DNA of 64,000 bases from Platerodrilus igneus (Eukaryota > Arthropoda > Insecta > Coleoptera > Lycidae), in contig JARFIW010000999.1 of assembly GCA_036346225.1 (NCBI GenBank), positions 3,641,001-3,705,000 of the forward strand, read 5' to 3'. The notes under the pieces were generated by a model, which was not told the DNA's origin, ran no database searches, and worked only from the letters and a program-made list of their open reading frames with translations. Positions 50,095-61,866 of this stretch are shown piece after piece (position 1 is the stretch's first letter; each line of letters opens with the position of its first letter). The position numbers were made by a program, and so were the translations under genes.

Positions 50095-50845
50095 TGTGGA
50101 ATCTGTCGTTGAAAAAATTCGTTAAATTTTCTCCAGCTTGTTGTGTGAATTGTCCTGTTGTCCCGTGTTGTAGGGTTCATATGTAAGATGGCGATGACTG
50201 GAAAATGATCGGAGCTTACGTCCTCGATGACCTCTGTGTATATATGGTAAGGGATGCTTTTTATTACCATCATGTCCAGTGCGCCTGGTAGATCAGTAGT
50301 TCTTGTCGGTATTAGTGTCCGATGGTCCGGTCCAAGTATGTCGAAGTCTTTTCCCATCGCGTGTGTGTAGAGGACAATGCTATCGTGGTTGTTCACTCTG
50401 GAACCCCATGAAGTGTGTTTTGCGTTCAGGTTTCCAGCGACTAGTGTCGGTGTGTCATCGTCGAGAAGTAAGTCTATGTCTTCAGGTCTTAAGCGGATGT
50501 GTCCAGGAATTCTGTATGCAGCTACCAATTTTGTGTGCGAGTGGTTCGTTCTAATTTTCACTGCATCGGAGTCCATGTATGTGTCCGGGATGTCGTTTAG
50601 TAAGTGATGTATTCGTCTGTGTACCAAGATTGCTGTCCCGCCATGTGCTTGCTGTCCAGGTTGTAGCGTTCTGTCTTTCCTGTAAGTCGTGTAGTTGGCG
50701 ATTCGGAGTTGTCTTGTTGCAGTGAGTCGGGTTTCTTCTAGTAGCGCCAAGTCCACATCGTGTTCCTGCAGGAAGTGTTTAAGTTCTGGCAGTTTGTTTC
50801 GTATTCCGTTGGCGTTTCAGTCGAGGATGGTCAATTTTTTTGTGC
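50095..50845 (-). pseudogene. Jockey-type LINE ORF2: AP endonuclease only, RT missing
   Basis: The minus-strand frame begins KLTILD, then a TGA (50818-50820) where the family has Trp, then NANGIRNKL. Endonuclease motifs follow: LLEETRL (catalytic Glu), GGTAILV, AYRIPG, AGNLNAKHTSWGS (family norm GDLNAKH), a DIL block and SSDHFPVIAI (catalytic His, about 50207-50216). After an SWRKF linker the similarity ends near 50000, and no RT sequence follows on the minus strand. Target-primed insertion normally loses the 5' end, so loss of the 3' half implies a later deletion, rearrangement or insertion. Confidence 0.8.
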
Positions 50846-50849
50846 GGTA

Positions 50850-51170
50850 TCAGACATTAAGGGATGAGAGAATGTCAGTGAGAGCAGTCCAGATTATAGA
50901 AGTGACGGCTTTTCCTGCCATGTATGCGCTGATGCCTCTCTGAATTATTTGCATCAGCTTGTGCAGTATTTTGCGTAAGGTCGATGTGTCGTCAGGTGGT
51001 GCTGGAATGACGGTCTTGTGAGGGATCAGACGAGATGTATGAGGTTTTTGTGGTTCTGTTTCTGATTGAACTTGTTGTTTTGCAGCGGTGTCTTCGTCTT
51101 TTCTTGGTTGTCTTTTTCTCAGTGGCGTCTTGCGTTGGTTGAGCACTCGTGTCGGTTTCGCTTGAATCAT
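50850..51170 (-). pseudogene. Jockey-type ORF1, C-terminus in shifted frame
   Basis: Continues ORF1 after the frameshift: a basic Arg/Lys-rich stretch, then a hydrophobic helix region (LRKILHKLMQIIQ, IIWTALTDILSSL) as found at the end of these gag-like proteins. It stops within a few bases of the ORF2 start, the usual tight ORF1-ORF2 spacing. Confidence 0.65.
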
Positions 51171-52362
51171 CAGCTGGCCTTGGTTTCGGAGCTTTGTCGG
51201 TTGAATTCCGTGCGGTTGCTTGGGCGTAGTTCGAAGCTTGAGCGTCGGTTGGTTCTATGCGTGGAGGCGTTGTTCTCTCTTGTGTAGTGGCATATCTGGT
51301 TCTTCCGTGCACGACTCTAATCCAACCTTCTTCGTATGTTTCCGGCGCTGCTTGTGGTCGGGGAGGTGCTGGAGCTGTTTTGTGTTTTAGCTGGAGTTGT
51401 CTCTGATACGCCGGGCAGTTTCTATAGTTGGCCAGGTGTAGCCCGTTGCAATTAGCGCACGTGAGTTGCTCTTCCCTCTTCTTCCTGCATTGCTCTGCGT
51501 TGTGTTGTCGTGCGCACTTCACGCAACGAGGGTTGAATCCGCAATTAAGGCTTGAGTGACTAAATATTTGGCAAGCAAAGCATTGTGGAATTTCAACTCT
51601 TGTTTCGAAGGCGGTAACGTGAACTCTGGTGCAATACAGTAAGTCGATGATCTTGTATATCTCCCTGGAGATGGGCTCGTTCTTGAGAATCACGGGGAAA
51701 GTGTTGCAGTATTCTCGGGTTCGGCTTTCTAGCTTTCCCACGTGCGTAACTGGATATCCTCTATCCACAAGCTCGTCTTCAATATCGTCCGTTGTCAGGT
51801 TGCTGGCGAGTCCACGTAGCACAACTTTCAGTTCGCGTTCTGTTCTTAGCGCGTATGTGTGAAATTCAATTTTGGTCTTTTTGAGATAGTCTTGAAAAAA
51901 TTTAAATTCGGCGATGTCGCTTTCGTGTATTCGTGCTTCTTCTGCAAAAGCACGTATATCTACTCGCTTCTTAAGTAGAGCGTTGATTGCCTTGGTGTGG
52001 TTTAAAACATTTGGAAATTTTTCTACATATATAGGCGAGATCTGAAGTGTGTTGGCTTTCGTCCTCGTCGTAGAAACTTGCGGCGCTGTAGCAGTCGATA
52101 AGGTCGGGTCTGGGCGAGAACGTTTGTTGGAGTTGGAGGCGCTGTCTTCTTGTGGTAAGTTGGCGTTTTTGTCAGCTTTCAGTAGCTGTTCTTTAGACGT
52201 GTTAATTATTGCTTGTGCGCGCTTTCTGGGTTTGTCGTTGGTCGCGATCATGCCCGTAGCAGTGGCTGATGGTTGAAAATCCATTTCTGCGTCGGTGTCT
52301 TGTATCTGCGTAGCGGTCGTCGTAGGGGCTGGTGCGGATGTGGTCAGATTTTCTTTGTCCAT
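50992..52362 (-). pseudogene. Jockey-type LINE ORF1 (gag-like, three CCHC knuckles)
   Basis: The frame is open further upstream, but the first ATG that makes sense is 52362-52360 (MDKENLTTSAPAP). Residues 1-120 are low-complexity Ala/Thr/Ser-rich. The central part has the RELKVVLRGL and DIEDELVDRGY segments of the RNA-binding region seen in arthropod Jockey-type gag. Three zinc knuckles follow (about 51440-51590): CFACQIFSHSSLNC, CVKCARQHNAEQC and a third starting CANCNGLH. The last ~50 residues in this frame are out of register. The expected C-terminus, with LRKILHKLMQIIQRG, is in another frame at 50850-51170, so a frameshift lies near 51100-51170. Confidence 0.85.
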
Positions 52363-53103
52363 AGCTGTACTAGAAAAACAAATGCTTCGAAAGGAATAAC
52401 CTAACGTTGCACATAAAGCCGAAGCCTTATTGTACACCGCCTTCTTGTAATTGGTTTAATCAATGCTTGAAAGTGTTCTCTGTACAGCAGTTGTAGAAAA
52501 ATCTTCTAATTCGGAAGTTGAAACGCAAATCAAAACGCGATGCGGTCTTCTTCCGATGCTGATGTAATACTAGATGCATCCAACCCCCACCCTGTTTAAT
52601 AATATACTTGTATATAGGAATTTAGTTTGGTAACTGACCATGACGAACTTTCACTTAGTAACAAAAACCCTACCTTTGTTTTGTTGAAGGGGTGAATTAT
52701 TATATAGTTGATGTTGGTGAAGGAATATAGGACACACGTTTGTTTTACATATAGAGGTTGATTCAAATTCGAGGGCCACTATGGGGATCTCGCTTATTAA
52801 TAGAGATAGAGGGCATGTTTAAATTCGGCAAACTTGCTAAATTTTACACTAATTAATAATCGGGAAAGCAATTTGACATATCTTATTTGGCGTCCGAGAT
52901 ATTTCCAAAAATGTAAAAGACTGAGTTTCTTTTTTTTAATTTTTAGTGCCGTTATTTCAAATAATATTCAAAATTTAAAAACATTTTCACATGTCCACTT
53001 TTTACCATCTATTCAATTTGTTATAAAACGTTTCGTCGTTATCTCACCTTCAACATCTTTCCTATTTCTTTGAGCGCCAGTTTGGTTTTTTGTACATTCG
53101 GAT
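52363..53103. other. 5' flank of Jockey-type LINE and unassigned DNA
   Basis: The first ~200 bases upstream of ORF1 may be LINE 5' UTR. The rest is AT-rich with nothing recognised. 53096-53103 is the left target duplication of the next element. Confidence 0.4.
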
Positions 53104-54748
53104 TAGTGATGGATTCGAACCGAACCGAACCGAACCTTGCCCTAGGTTCGGTTCGGTTCAAAAACTTTTTAGTCCGGTTCGGTTCGAGGTTCGGTTCGTT
53201 TTTTTCGAACCGAACCGAACCGAACCGAACCGGTTCGACATTTTGATATTTTAAACAACTAGTACGTTCAACTACAACAATTTAAATGTTTAATGTAGTT
53301 TTTATATTTAGTAGCTGCTATTTTCAAATAAACCCAACATTAATATGTTTTAGATTTTAGTAGCATAAATCATATTAATACTATTTGTCCAGGTTTGATT
53401 TTTCAATACGTACTTTCTTTAACAAAGCGTAATTACAACTAGGGTAATAGTGAGAACCACCTCTAAAATGTAGCATGTGTTAATAATTGATGAATTTTAC
53501 TAATATCATTTTACCGTGAAAGAACGATATCGACACGATCTTTGCGATTACTTTTATTTTAGTTTTAGTTGGTATAAAAAAGTATCAAAACAATAAATGT
53601 GTTGCTGATTTCTTATACAGTACAAACAAAAAGCTGTTTGTCAGTTTATCTTTATTATTATTTCTTTTAAAAGACAATATCAGATGGTTCTCGGAAAGAA
53701 TCGTTGATCTACCTCAAACAGTGTTTACGTTTTTCATAATAAAATATAACAGTATTTATGGCACGGGCATTATGTCTGCTTATTATTTGCATTATAGTGT
53801 GTTATTTTATGTCGGCATTGATTGAAAAGTTTATGCCTCTATGAATCATAAACTTCAACCCTTGGTCGTAAGAGAAAGTTTGGGGTCATTCTTTTGGAGT
53901 ATCGGCTACTTCTAAAGACGTTGGTAATGGCCACAATAAATAAACCGTAAATATTATCGTACCATGCGTTTTGTAACACCATTTGTTGAGCGATTATGTA
54001 CAAAAGAATAAGAGATTAGTTTTTGCTACAAGGTCACATTTTTTAATATTAATAGAGAGCTGGTTTTCATATAAAAGTAAAAAATTCAAAATGATGGATT
54101 AGTAATACATACTTAATTAAAAATTAAATGGTTTCGTTTATTCTGAAAACTTCTGTAGTTTCTAGACCGTGACCTCGGCTTGTATATGTTTAAGATGGTT
54201 TTCAACAAGACTTCTGTTCATTAAATAAAATAAACTTGTTTTTAAAACCAAATTTTCAAAATCATTTCTCTAATATCTAATACTAGTTATAAACAAACAA
54301 CAATTTGAAATAAAGAGCATTAAACAAATCGAACTAATCTAGAATTTTTTGATCTACAAACGTGGCTCGATGACAAAATTTATTAGATATGTATCACTAA
54401 TACCTATTACATTTTTTACCTATTAGCTTAAAACTCGATGACCATGTACATTAGAAAATCGTTCTAATTCTTATATGCTTGCTACTACAGATTTTTAAAA
54501 TGTGCGTTTGGGAGAAATTAAGATTGACATGTTTTTAGTGAAAATAAAATTTTTAAACTAAATTTTTATTTAAAAAATCGAACCTTTCGAACCGAACCGG
54601 ACCGAACCTTGAACTAGGTTCGGATCGGTTCGAAAAATTTGCCGGTTCGGTTCGAGGTTCGGTTCGAAAATAAAATGTCCGGTTCGGTTTGGTTCGGTTC
54701 GAAAAATCGAACCGAACTTCGAACCTGTTCGGTTCGTGTCCATCCCTA
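53104..54748. mobile_element. nonautonomous hAT element with CCGAA arrays
   Basis: Ends TAGTGATGGATTCGAACCG and, reversed, TAGGGATGGACACGAACCG. Flanked by identical 8 bp copies ATTCGGAT (53096-53103 and 54749-54756), diagnostic of a hAT-type insertion. 53110-53240 and 54580-54735 are arrays of CCGAA/TTCGG pentamers in both orientations. The 1.34 kb interior is AT-rich without a transposase frame. At 1645 bp it is larger than a typical MITE and shares the array-at-each-end plan with the element at 14401-15043, though the repeated unit is unrelated. Confidence 0.9.
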
Positions 54749-54756
54749 ATTCGGAT

Positions 54757-55752
54757 TCACCAATTTTTTCTGATTATAGTAGTGTATGACAGGTAGCAAA
54801 AAAGCTTTTTAAACAATAACTTAATTATAAATAATAGTATTTTAAGACCAAATTTAAAAAATAAAAGCGTTAAACCACTGTTACAAGTGATGCACTAACC
54901 AAACAACAATTACAATAAATGCTCAAACGACTGACCATTTTCAATAACGCACAATTGTGCACGTTTTCTTGCATTTAGCACGACTATTTGAATGGACCTT
55001 CTAGTAATAGCGTCAAATGCACGAGTAAGTCTTGTTCTTAGTTATTCCATGTTTCTAGGCTGTAAAGGAACCTTTTGTATGAAAGAAAAATGTTTTTGAA
55101 TGTATGGACGTTTCTAGAGCTTGTTGTGTTTCATTTCATCTTATAGATTCCATTGTAAATTCTCGTTGAGCTAACTAGGAAAGGAAAAGAAAATGAAGGT
55201 AAGATAGTAATTTCATATTTACTAGCTGCATCCTCATAAATGCAGTTCGCTGCATACGACTGCAATAATTTCATCGTGCATTATAACACTTTTAATGGTT
55301 GCTGCTTATTCCGCCAAAACTCGAACTCGTGTGCAACCAAGTATTGTAACAATTTTATTTTTGATTAATAAATCCCTTCATAAAATTGCGAGAATAATAA
55401 AACACTTTTATTAAAACAATAGTAAATTACATTCAACAACTAAAGTAATACGTTAAAGCAGCATCGTACTTTGGTATTCTATTTGTGGTTAAATATCTGT
55501 GTCTTCTACAGCTATTTGCAGGCGCGTTTCTGTTTGACTGTTCCCTCCTCGGACGCCTCGGTCGCCCGAGCTAGTTTTGTAATCAGTCGGCCATACGTGG
55601 AAGAAGCAATAAGATGTATCAAAAATTGCAGGCCGGCAATTTGCGAATCAACTTTGATGAGTTAGGACACATCTTCGAATAGCGGTTGGTAACGTATAAA
55701 GGTTATTAACTTGTTTAATTTGAGATAATTTATTTAGCTCGACAAGACATAA
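54757..55752. other. AT-rich DNA without recognised gene
   Basis: The plus-strand frame 55471-55665 has no known domain. Confidence 0.35.
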
Positions 55753-55910
55753 TGCTACAATTGACAATGCAACTCTGAAAACACGGAATTTAGAAGGCAG
55801 TTTATTAAGAAGACGACTTTGCTACAACTTACGATGCAACTTTTAGAATAGAAAATTTAAGAAACCAATTTTATGAAGACCACTTTGTTATACAACGTAA
55901 GGATGCTACT
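55753..55910 (+). repeat. degenerate tandem repeat, ~67 bp unit, about 2.3 copies
   Basis: Units start with GCTACAATTGACAATGCAAC, CTACAACTTACGATGCAAC and TATACAACGTAAGGATGC. The first two end GAAGACGACTTT and GAAGACCACTTT. Noncoding. Confidence 0.65.
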
Positions 55911-57182
55911 TTGGTGAGGCGGCGTGATTCAACAACCGGATTGCAGCGGCTGCCGAATGTATCGTGGCCGTATTTGATTCTACACGTGGAACAACTCCAT
56001 AGTAGAAGTTGTTTAGTATGAATTTGGTTCACACTACACGCAGTGATCTTTGCATGAAATAACAAGTACCTCATCAAGGCGAGAAATGCAGTTTTTGGTT
56101 CGTAGATAGCTTTAAGGCCTTTTTATGTGTTTCACACTAGAAACACGTTAATTTGTTCTAATGTGTAAAAGCATGAATATTATAAAAGTTTCAACTATTG
56201 CTGAGCTGGATTTTCCAGTGTCAAAATTAAAATTCACTGATTTAATGTTTTGAGAAACAACACGCGTGGTTCATTATGAATCGTTAGTAACAACAACAGG
56301 TGTTACTGACGTCACATATTTTTCTGTAGTATACTGCTGACAGATGTATTCTTGAAAGCAAATGCTTCGAACAGCTTTAGCACAAGTTATGTAAACAAGA
56401 GTATTTTTGTGATCTGCTTTATAGAAACTAAACTTGCACATGTAATTTAAAAAAGAAAAACTTGAGTAGTAACATTTTTAGAAGTAATTAATTTGTCATC
56501 TGCCTGAACAGATCTGCACAGGTCGGAGCCCTTTTTTTTGTATAACAAGTTTACAATATACTGTAAAATATTTGATTAAAAATAATTTAGATAAACCTGA
56601 AGTTGAAAACCATGAAGTGATTCAGGTATTAATTAAATTTTGTTGCAATTCATTTTATTTTAAAGAGATTCTTTTTAGTAAACAATTGGTTCAAGATTAA
56701 AGTTTTTTATTTTGATCAAATATGATCAAACCTAAACACATAAAGCTAACATCCTTATGAGTAGAATTTTGATGCCAACTTTATATTGAAAATATCTTTT
56801 TACTACTTCTTTATGTATATTTGCTGGACACAAATAGTGTTGCACTTTTTTATTTATCTAACTATTACAATTTCTTACAAGAACAGCGTCTTATTTTATT
56901 AAGACAGGTTTTTGTCATCAAAGGCGATCTTTTTTTCTTTGGGTCTCCACGTCCGCCCTTAGAAATATGCCATGCCATTATCATGAATAAGTCCGGATTT
57001 GGTGGCGCCTATTTGGTTTAGATTAAGTTTGACCTACAAACAGATTTCGACTTACCCCCCCATTTCTCATAGCTCTACCCAAGGAATAGACCCCTAGTTA
57101 TGTCGGAAGATTTAGTTTCACTGCCACCCAAAATGGGCTGGTGCCTTTAAGAAAAGATACGTTTCAGTATAACAAGTAAATA
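55911..57182. other. unassigned sequence
   Basis: No recognised gene. Frames 55871-56077 (minus) and 56821-57021 (plus) lack known domains. The C-rich patch near 57050 (CTTACCCCCCCATT) stands out but is unexplained. Confidence 0.35.
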
Positions 57183-57405
57183 TGAATATAAAGAGAATAT
57201 ACGATCATATAATTAAATTGACAAAAGTGCTTCAATCTCACCGCGATAATGCCTCGATAGAATTCACAGCGATCTTCGAGAAAGCTCGAAATATTTGTGA
57301 AGAACTAAATGTTCAATTTTAACGTTCATTAGCGGAGGCAAGGCAGACTCACAGATCAAATCAGTCACCTGAAAATGTAGGAGAATTCTTCAGAATATCA
57401 TAAAT
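57183..57405 (+). pseudogene. hAT transposase fragment (middle region)
   Basis: One plus-strand frame, with a stop after VQF and another after RIS, contains FEKARNICEELNVQF, then RQTHRSNQ and GEFFRIS. This matches the segment of ZMYM1/52-kDa-repressor-like hAT transposases where A..IC.EL, a QxHRSN block and a YYRxS segment follow each other just before the C-terminal dimerisation domain. Only about 70 residues remain. It probably belonged to the same element as 59199-59549. Confidence 0.6.
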
Positions 57406-57925
57406 TTTATTTTATTAGACGGCTGTTTCTTTTAGTTATAGCAGAGTTCTATTGAAAAATCATGTTTCGTATCCTAAATTTTCCGCAAAATATCTTCTAT
57501 TTCATCGAACCTATGATACGCAGCTTATTTTTCAATCTTCATCCCATATTTAGACTCTAATATTTCATCTTTAAGAGACTAATTTTCTTGTATATACAAG
57601 AAAGCATTTTCGCTCGTGCAGCTCGACCCAGAAATATAAGAAAACCAGATAAATCTTCATTTTTAGCCATTGCAAACGATATACAGAACCTATATTTTAC
57701 AGAATTTTACTACCTTGCTACGTACCTAGACGTAGCCGGAAGAAAAGTAGATACCAGGCTAACTAACAGACGCGGAGAGTGGTAGGATTTGCCCACATAA
57801 CAAGAAAACAAAAAAATTAAGTATATCGCCCACGATTATCTATTAACACATACAAATAAATAAAGGATTCTTTACAAACAAGCAAAAGGAAAATAAATTA
57901 AGCGTTACTATTTTACAGCCAAGGA
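57406..57925. other. unassigned sequence
   Basis: The frame 57588-57785 is not recognised. It may be diverged hAT interior. Confidence 0.3.
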
Positions 57926-58130
57926 TTATATTATATTATATTATATTATATTATATAATATTATATTATATTATATTATATAATATTATATTATATTATA
58001 TTATATTATATAATATTATATTATATTATATTATATTATATAATATTATATTATATTATATTATATTATATTATATTATATTATATTATATTATATTATA
58101 TTATATTATATTATATTATATTATATTATA
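57926..58130. repeat. (TTATA)n minisatellite, about 40 units
   Basis: Pentanucleotide array in which a variant TATAATATTATA junction recurs in the first two thirds, giving a higher-order period of roughly 30-40 bases. The last third is uniform. Confidence 0.95.
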
Positions 58131-59198
58131 AATCTAGATACGAAGTGCGTATCTCGTATTTACACAAAATAAAATTTATCAGTAGCAAATAAAAACAGTG
58201 AAAGCTTTTGTCAAATGTTTTTAAAATTTCACCCAATAATTTTTGTAAAATAAACTAGCCCGTAAACCGAATAAACGTGTGCGTTGTTTTGACAAGCATG
58301 TTTAAAAATAGTTCTACAATGTGACGTTTCTTGTCACGTAACTACACAAAACATTGATACGAAATATGCCATTGACGCACACAAAAGAAAACAAGTTGCA
58401 TACCTGCAGGTGTACTGATACTTAGCCCGCAAGCCGTCGGAGGTGAGTCAGCATAGAAACGCCGCCGTCGTCAGCATACTTCTACTCTGCTCTCATAATT
58501 GCAGCAGCGGTCTACGGGCAAAAGTAGTTGTTCTACCTACATAAAGAAATAATCGGGCAACGCAACAAGCAATTTAGCCTCCAGCTAAGAGCTAAAAGAA
58601 AAGAAAATCTTACTAATATTAACAACGCAGGAGCGCTTCCCGATAAACACCAAATCTACACAATTGATAGAGGAGAAACGTGCATCGCTCTTGGAGTAAC
58701 AGAACGAGTAGCATCAACGCACCAGCTGCAGAATCAAAGTTCTAAAAGGAGTTCGAAATAATACAAACTCGAAAAGCAAATGTCCGCGTTATCGAAACGC
58801 GATTGAAACTGCAAAATACGGTTTTACCGGAAAATAGTAGAATATATTATTTCGAGGAATCTTTAGATGGGAAACCCACTAGAACGCAATTATACGTTAT
58901 TGGAAGGTATAACGCGCTCACGGATATCTAATAGGATCTTGACTGATGAATTGTAGTCTAAACTGGTCGTTCCGAAACAACTAGATTTACGTTGAGAAAT
59001 TCTTAGAAAGAGTATTTATTATTAATTATTCGGATTTAACAATAGACATGGAATTTATACGAACGGATAATGAATTAACAAGAGATTTAAGTTGAAAATT
59101 ATGGTAAAGCGAGCTTATCTAAACAGGTACAATATATCGGGTATTGTTGAAGAATTTAATACTAGAAAAGGAATTTATGTAAATAAAATAACCAATTA
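58131..59198. other. unassigned sequence
   Basis: No recognised gene. The frame 58528-58761 has no domain I can name. A GC-richer patch lies at 58430-58520. Confidence 0.35.
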
Positions 59199-59549
59199 TT
59201 GCCAAAAATGAATGTAACAACCTATGCTACCACGTGGTATGAGATGTGGCAGACAAACGATGCTAGTGATGCGACTTTAAATGAATCTTTTGCGTACGCA
59301 GATTTAATTGCTCAAGCTACACCACTTTACCCAGCTGTATGTGAGGCAATCAAAATTGACCTGACTGTTCCATCAACAACATGCAGTGTTGAACGTTTAT
59401 TCAGTACATTATGGCATGTTAAGACATGGAATCGGTCTACGATGGAAGATGCGAGGCTAAGAAACCTGCGCATGCTCAGTGTTAATCAGAAAAGGGTAAG
59501 AGAAGATACTGATTTCGTTGACAGTGTGTTGAACAATTTTGGACAATAA
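59199..59549 (+). pseudogene. hAT transposase, C-terminal dimerisation domain
   Basis: 116 codons, open to a natural stop. The conserved C-terminal hAT block is evident: ALxLYPAV replaced by ATPLYPAVCEAIKIDL, then TVPSTTCSVERLFSTL, HVKTWNRSTM and RLRNLRML. In hAT enzymes this part mediates dimerisation and contributes the catalytic Glu region. The RNase H-like core upstream is missing (only 57183-57405 remains recognisable), so it cannot work alone. It is not bounded by visible TIRs. Confidence 0.88.
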
Positions 59550-59665
59550 CCTAGACGCCTCAAATTTTTATTCACGCAATGATTTTTCCCAAAGCTTACA
59601 TAAAAGTGTATAAAATATCAAAACATTTATTTACGTATAGTTATGTATAACAAATAACAATAAAC
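59550..59665. other. short spacer
   Basis: AT-rich, nothing recognised. Confidence 0.3.
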
Positions 59666-60104
59666 ATATCGTTTGTTTATGTTTATGTTTATTTATTTAT
59701 TGTTGTACACTATTCCTGGGCCAAAGGCCTAACCTAATTAATATGAACAGAAGTTTTACGGATAATATAAATTACAATAAATTTGCAATATATATTAATT
59801 TCTGATGTAGTACGTTGATAATCTTGAGTTTCTTCTTCATTTTTTTCATTGTCGAGTTAATCTTGGGCTGTTGGCAGAAAAGTTGGTGTGCAGTGTAGTG
59901 TTCTAGAGACGTAGATATTGGCGAAGAGGGAACATTATTATTGGATGGGGGGTGATGTGATAAGAATTTCATTTAGGAAATGATGAAATTGGAGGGGATA
60001 GTTAGTTGCGAAGAAATTAATGCTAGGTAGTGGGGTAAAAGGATCAAATTGTATTGTGTGTTTTATGTGGGTTTGGTGATGTATGGAGTTGGGACATAAG
60101 TATA

Positions 60105-60600
60105 TTAAGTGGTGGGGGTTTCAGTAATGTTTTGGTTTGTGCAGGTACAATATGGAAAGGGGATTAGTTGGAAGAAATGTAATTTTTGTCGGTATTTGCC
60201 GTGTCCGGTTAAGAATTGAATAGCGGATCGCTTGGAGTAGGGAATATGTTCAGGGATGTTTGTTATATCTGGGAAAATGTGGTGTGTATGTATACCTGTG
60301 ACTTCGTTGTTCCATTGGTCTTGCCAGCTGTACATTAGAAACTTAGTAATTAGGTTTATTATGTTCGTCTTTGTCATTGTTTTGTATTCTGTGGGTTGTA
60401 GGGTGCGGTCATGTAATTGTATTCGTCTTCTTTTTTTTAGGTTTCAAAGTTGAATTCTGGAGTGGAGCAGGATGTTTAGGGGTGGCTGTTTCAGAATTAT
60501 GTATAGTGCTGAGGTGGGGGTTGTTCTAAAGACTCTTATGGAAAATAGTAGGAAAGGTCTGATGATCGGTGTTATGTATTTTATAGCATTTTTGGTAACG
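60105..60600 (-). pseudogene. R1/Jockey-group ORF2, C-terminal region
   Basis: Minus-strand pieces include FRTTPTSALYIIL and PPLNILLHSR (the conserved post-RT block), then W-x3-W spacing with TGIHTHHIFPDI and QFLTGHGKYRQKL, ending in a CxC cluster (YCTCTN). The HG(K/H) and Cys residues form the nucleic-acid-binding C-terminus of this group. One TGA interrupts the first block. Confidence 0.75.
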
Positions 60601-60944
60601 TATGATCACTTTATATTATTCTGATTTAATATTTACATTATCAAAGTTCCTTTCCTGTTATCGCCTATCCTATAACATATACATACAACTTTGGATATTG
60701 GAAGGTGTGCGCGCGAGTGCCTTTTTTGGTTCGTGTACTCATTTCAAGACGCGCATTAGACAGAGCATTATTAACTTGGCAACGGGAGTGACCGTAAGAA
60801 TCAGTTCGGTATACTTTGACCATGGCGTTTTTTTATGGTAAAAACGCCTAAAGAATAGTGAACTTTCGTTTATGCAGATGCAGATTACAGTCCACTACAT
60901 TTTTCATACCAGCGCAATTGACAACCATTACAGGTGAGTGCTTT
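60601..60944 (+). other. insertion within the LINE, unidentified
   Basis: This segment separates the thumb (60945-61190) from the FRTTP block, which are adjacent in related elements, so about 340 bases have been inserted. It is less G/T-biased on the plus strand than the LINE around it. A plus-strand frame (60602-60841) has a faint RNase H-like look but I would not rely on it. Confidence 0.4.
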
Positions 60945-61660
60945 TTAATTGATTAACTGTTTTAAAATGCTGTTGGTCGATAAAAACATACAGACAATTG
61001 GATTAAGATTTTTGCGAAAATGAGGTGTTGTATGGGGGTACCAGGAGTCTATTGCATAACTTATGATGGGAATTATTATTTGTTGTAGGATTAGCTTACG
61101 GGTGGAGTCAGTGGATTTTTGTAGGGAATGGTGTATATTGTTAAGGATTGATTTGGTTTTGAATCGGAGATATGATAGATGTGCATGCATTTTAAGTCTT
61201 GTTTCGATTTGGATTCCAAGGTATGTGGTAGATTTGGATAAGGTTAAAGGTGTGTTAAGTATGTGGATAGTGGGGGTACGTTGGAAATGTCCTTTAAGTA
61301 ATAGGATTTTGAATTTAGCGGGTGATAGGGGTTGTTTATTTAGTAGGAACCAGGATTCGACTTTTGGATCAGGAAGCGGGCAGTATTTTCTAAGGATTTG
61401 CGGGAGTTTCCATGTATGAGGTAGGTTAGATCATCAGCATAGGCGAAGGTAAAAATATTAGGGATATCAAGGTCTAAGAAGTTGTTTATAGAAAGGTTCC
61501 ATAGTATGGGTGAGAGGATTTGATCCTTGTGGACAGCCCTGGGATAGAGGTTTGGTGATTGAAAAGTAGTTGGAGTTTAGGTTTGCAGAACGTGCGTGCA
61601 GGTAGGATTTTAGGATTTTGTATATATTTTTAAGAAAGTTGGTTTTTTTAAATACTTCCT
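60945..61660 (-). pseudogene. R1/Jockey-group ORF2, RT motifs B, C and thumb
   Basis: Minus-strand frames read in pieces: motif B SQGCPQGSNPLTHTMEP (about 61500-61548), motif C FAYADD (61430-61447) and the thumb with a STTYLGIQIE segment. The C-terminal helix frame at 60945-61190 includes YLRFKTKSIL and ISYAIDSWYP. The YADD aspartates survive, but several frameshifts separate the pieces. Confidence 0.75.
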
Positions 61661-61866
61661 GTATGTTTGTTGTGGTTTGTTTTGTATTTTTCTTAATTTT
61701 TCTTGGGTATTAAACCACTCAGAGTTTTTTAAATTGTCTTTATTTACGTTTCGATCTATGACCTAGGTTCATTGTCAAAATAATAAAAAAATTTTGAAGT
61801 TTGACATTTGTGACACAAATTGAAGGTGACTTTGATTTATGAATCTTTAATTTGAATACATTATGT
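61661..61866 (-). mobile_element. ~200 bp insertion splitting the RT between motifs A and B
   Basis: The RT frame is clean on both sides (FDLLWYPNVLKNF to the right, FKKTNFLKNIYKILK to the left), but these 200 bases make no sense in it. On the minus strand the insert has GACAATGAACCTAGGTCATA followed by GATCGAAACGTAAATAAAGACA. The CGAAACGTAAATAAA ending resembles the degenerate hammerhead-type tails of Penelope-like or retrozyme-like sequences. No target duplication was identified. Confidence 0.5.

Noticed and set aside
60602..60841. RNase H domain on the plus strand inside the LINE
   Set aside because: Only a faint resemblance in one frame, no catalytic acidic set and opposite strand to the LINE.
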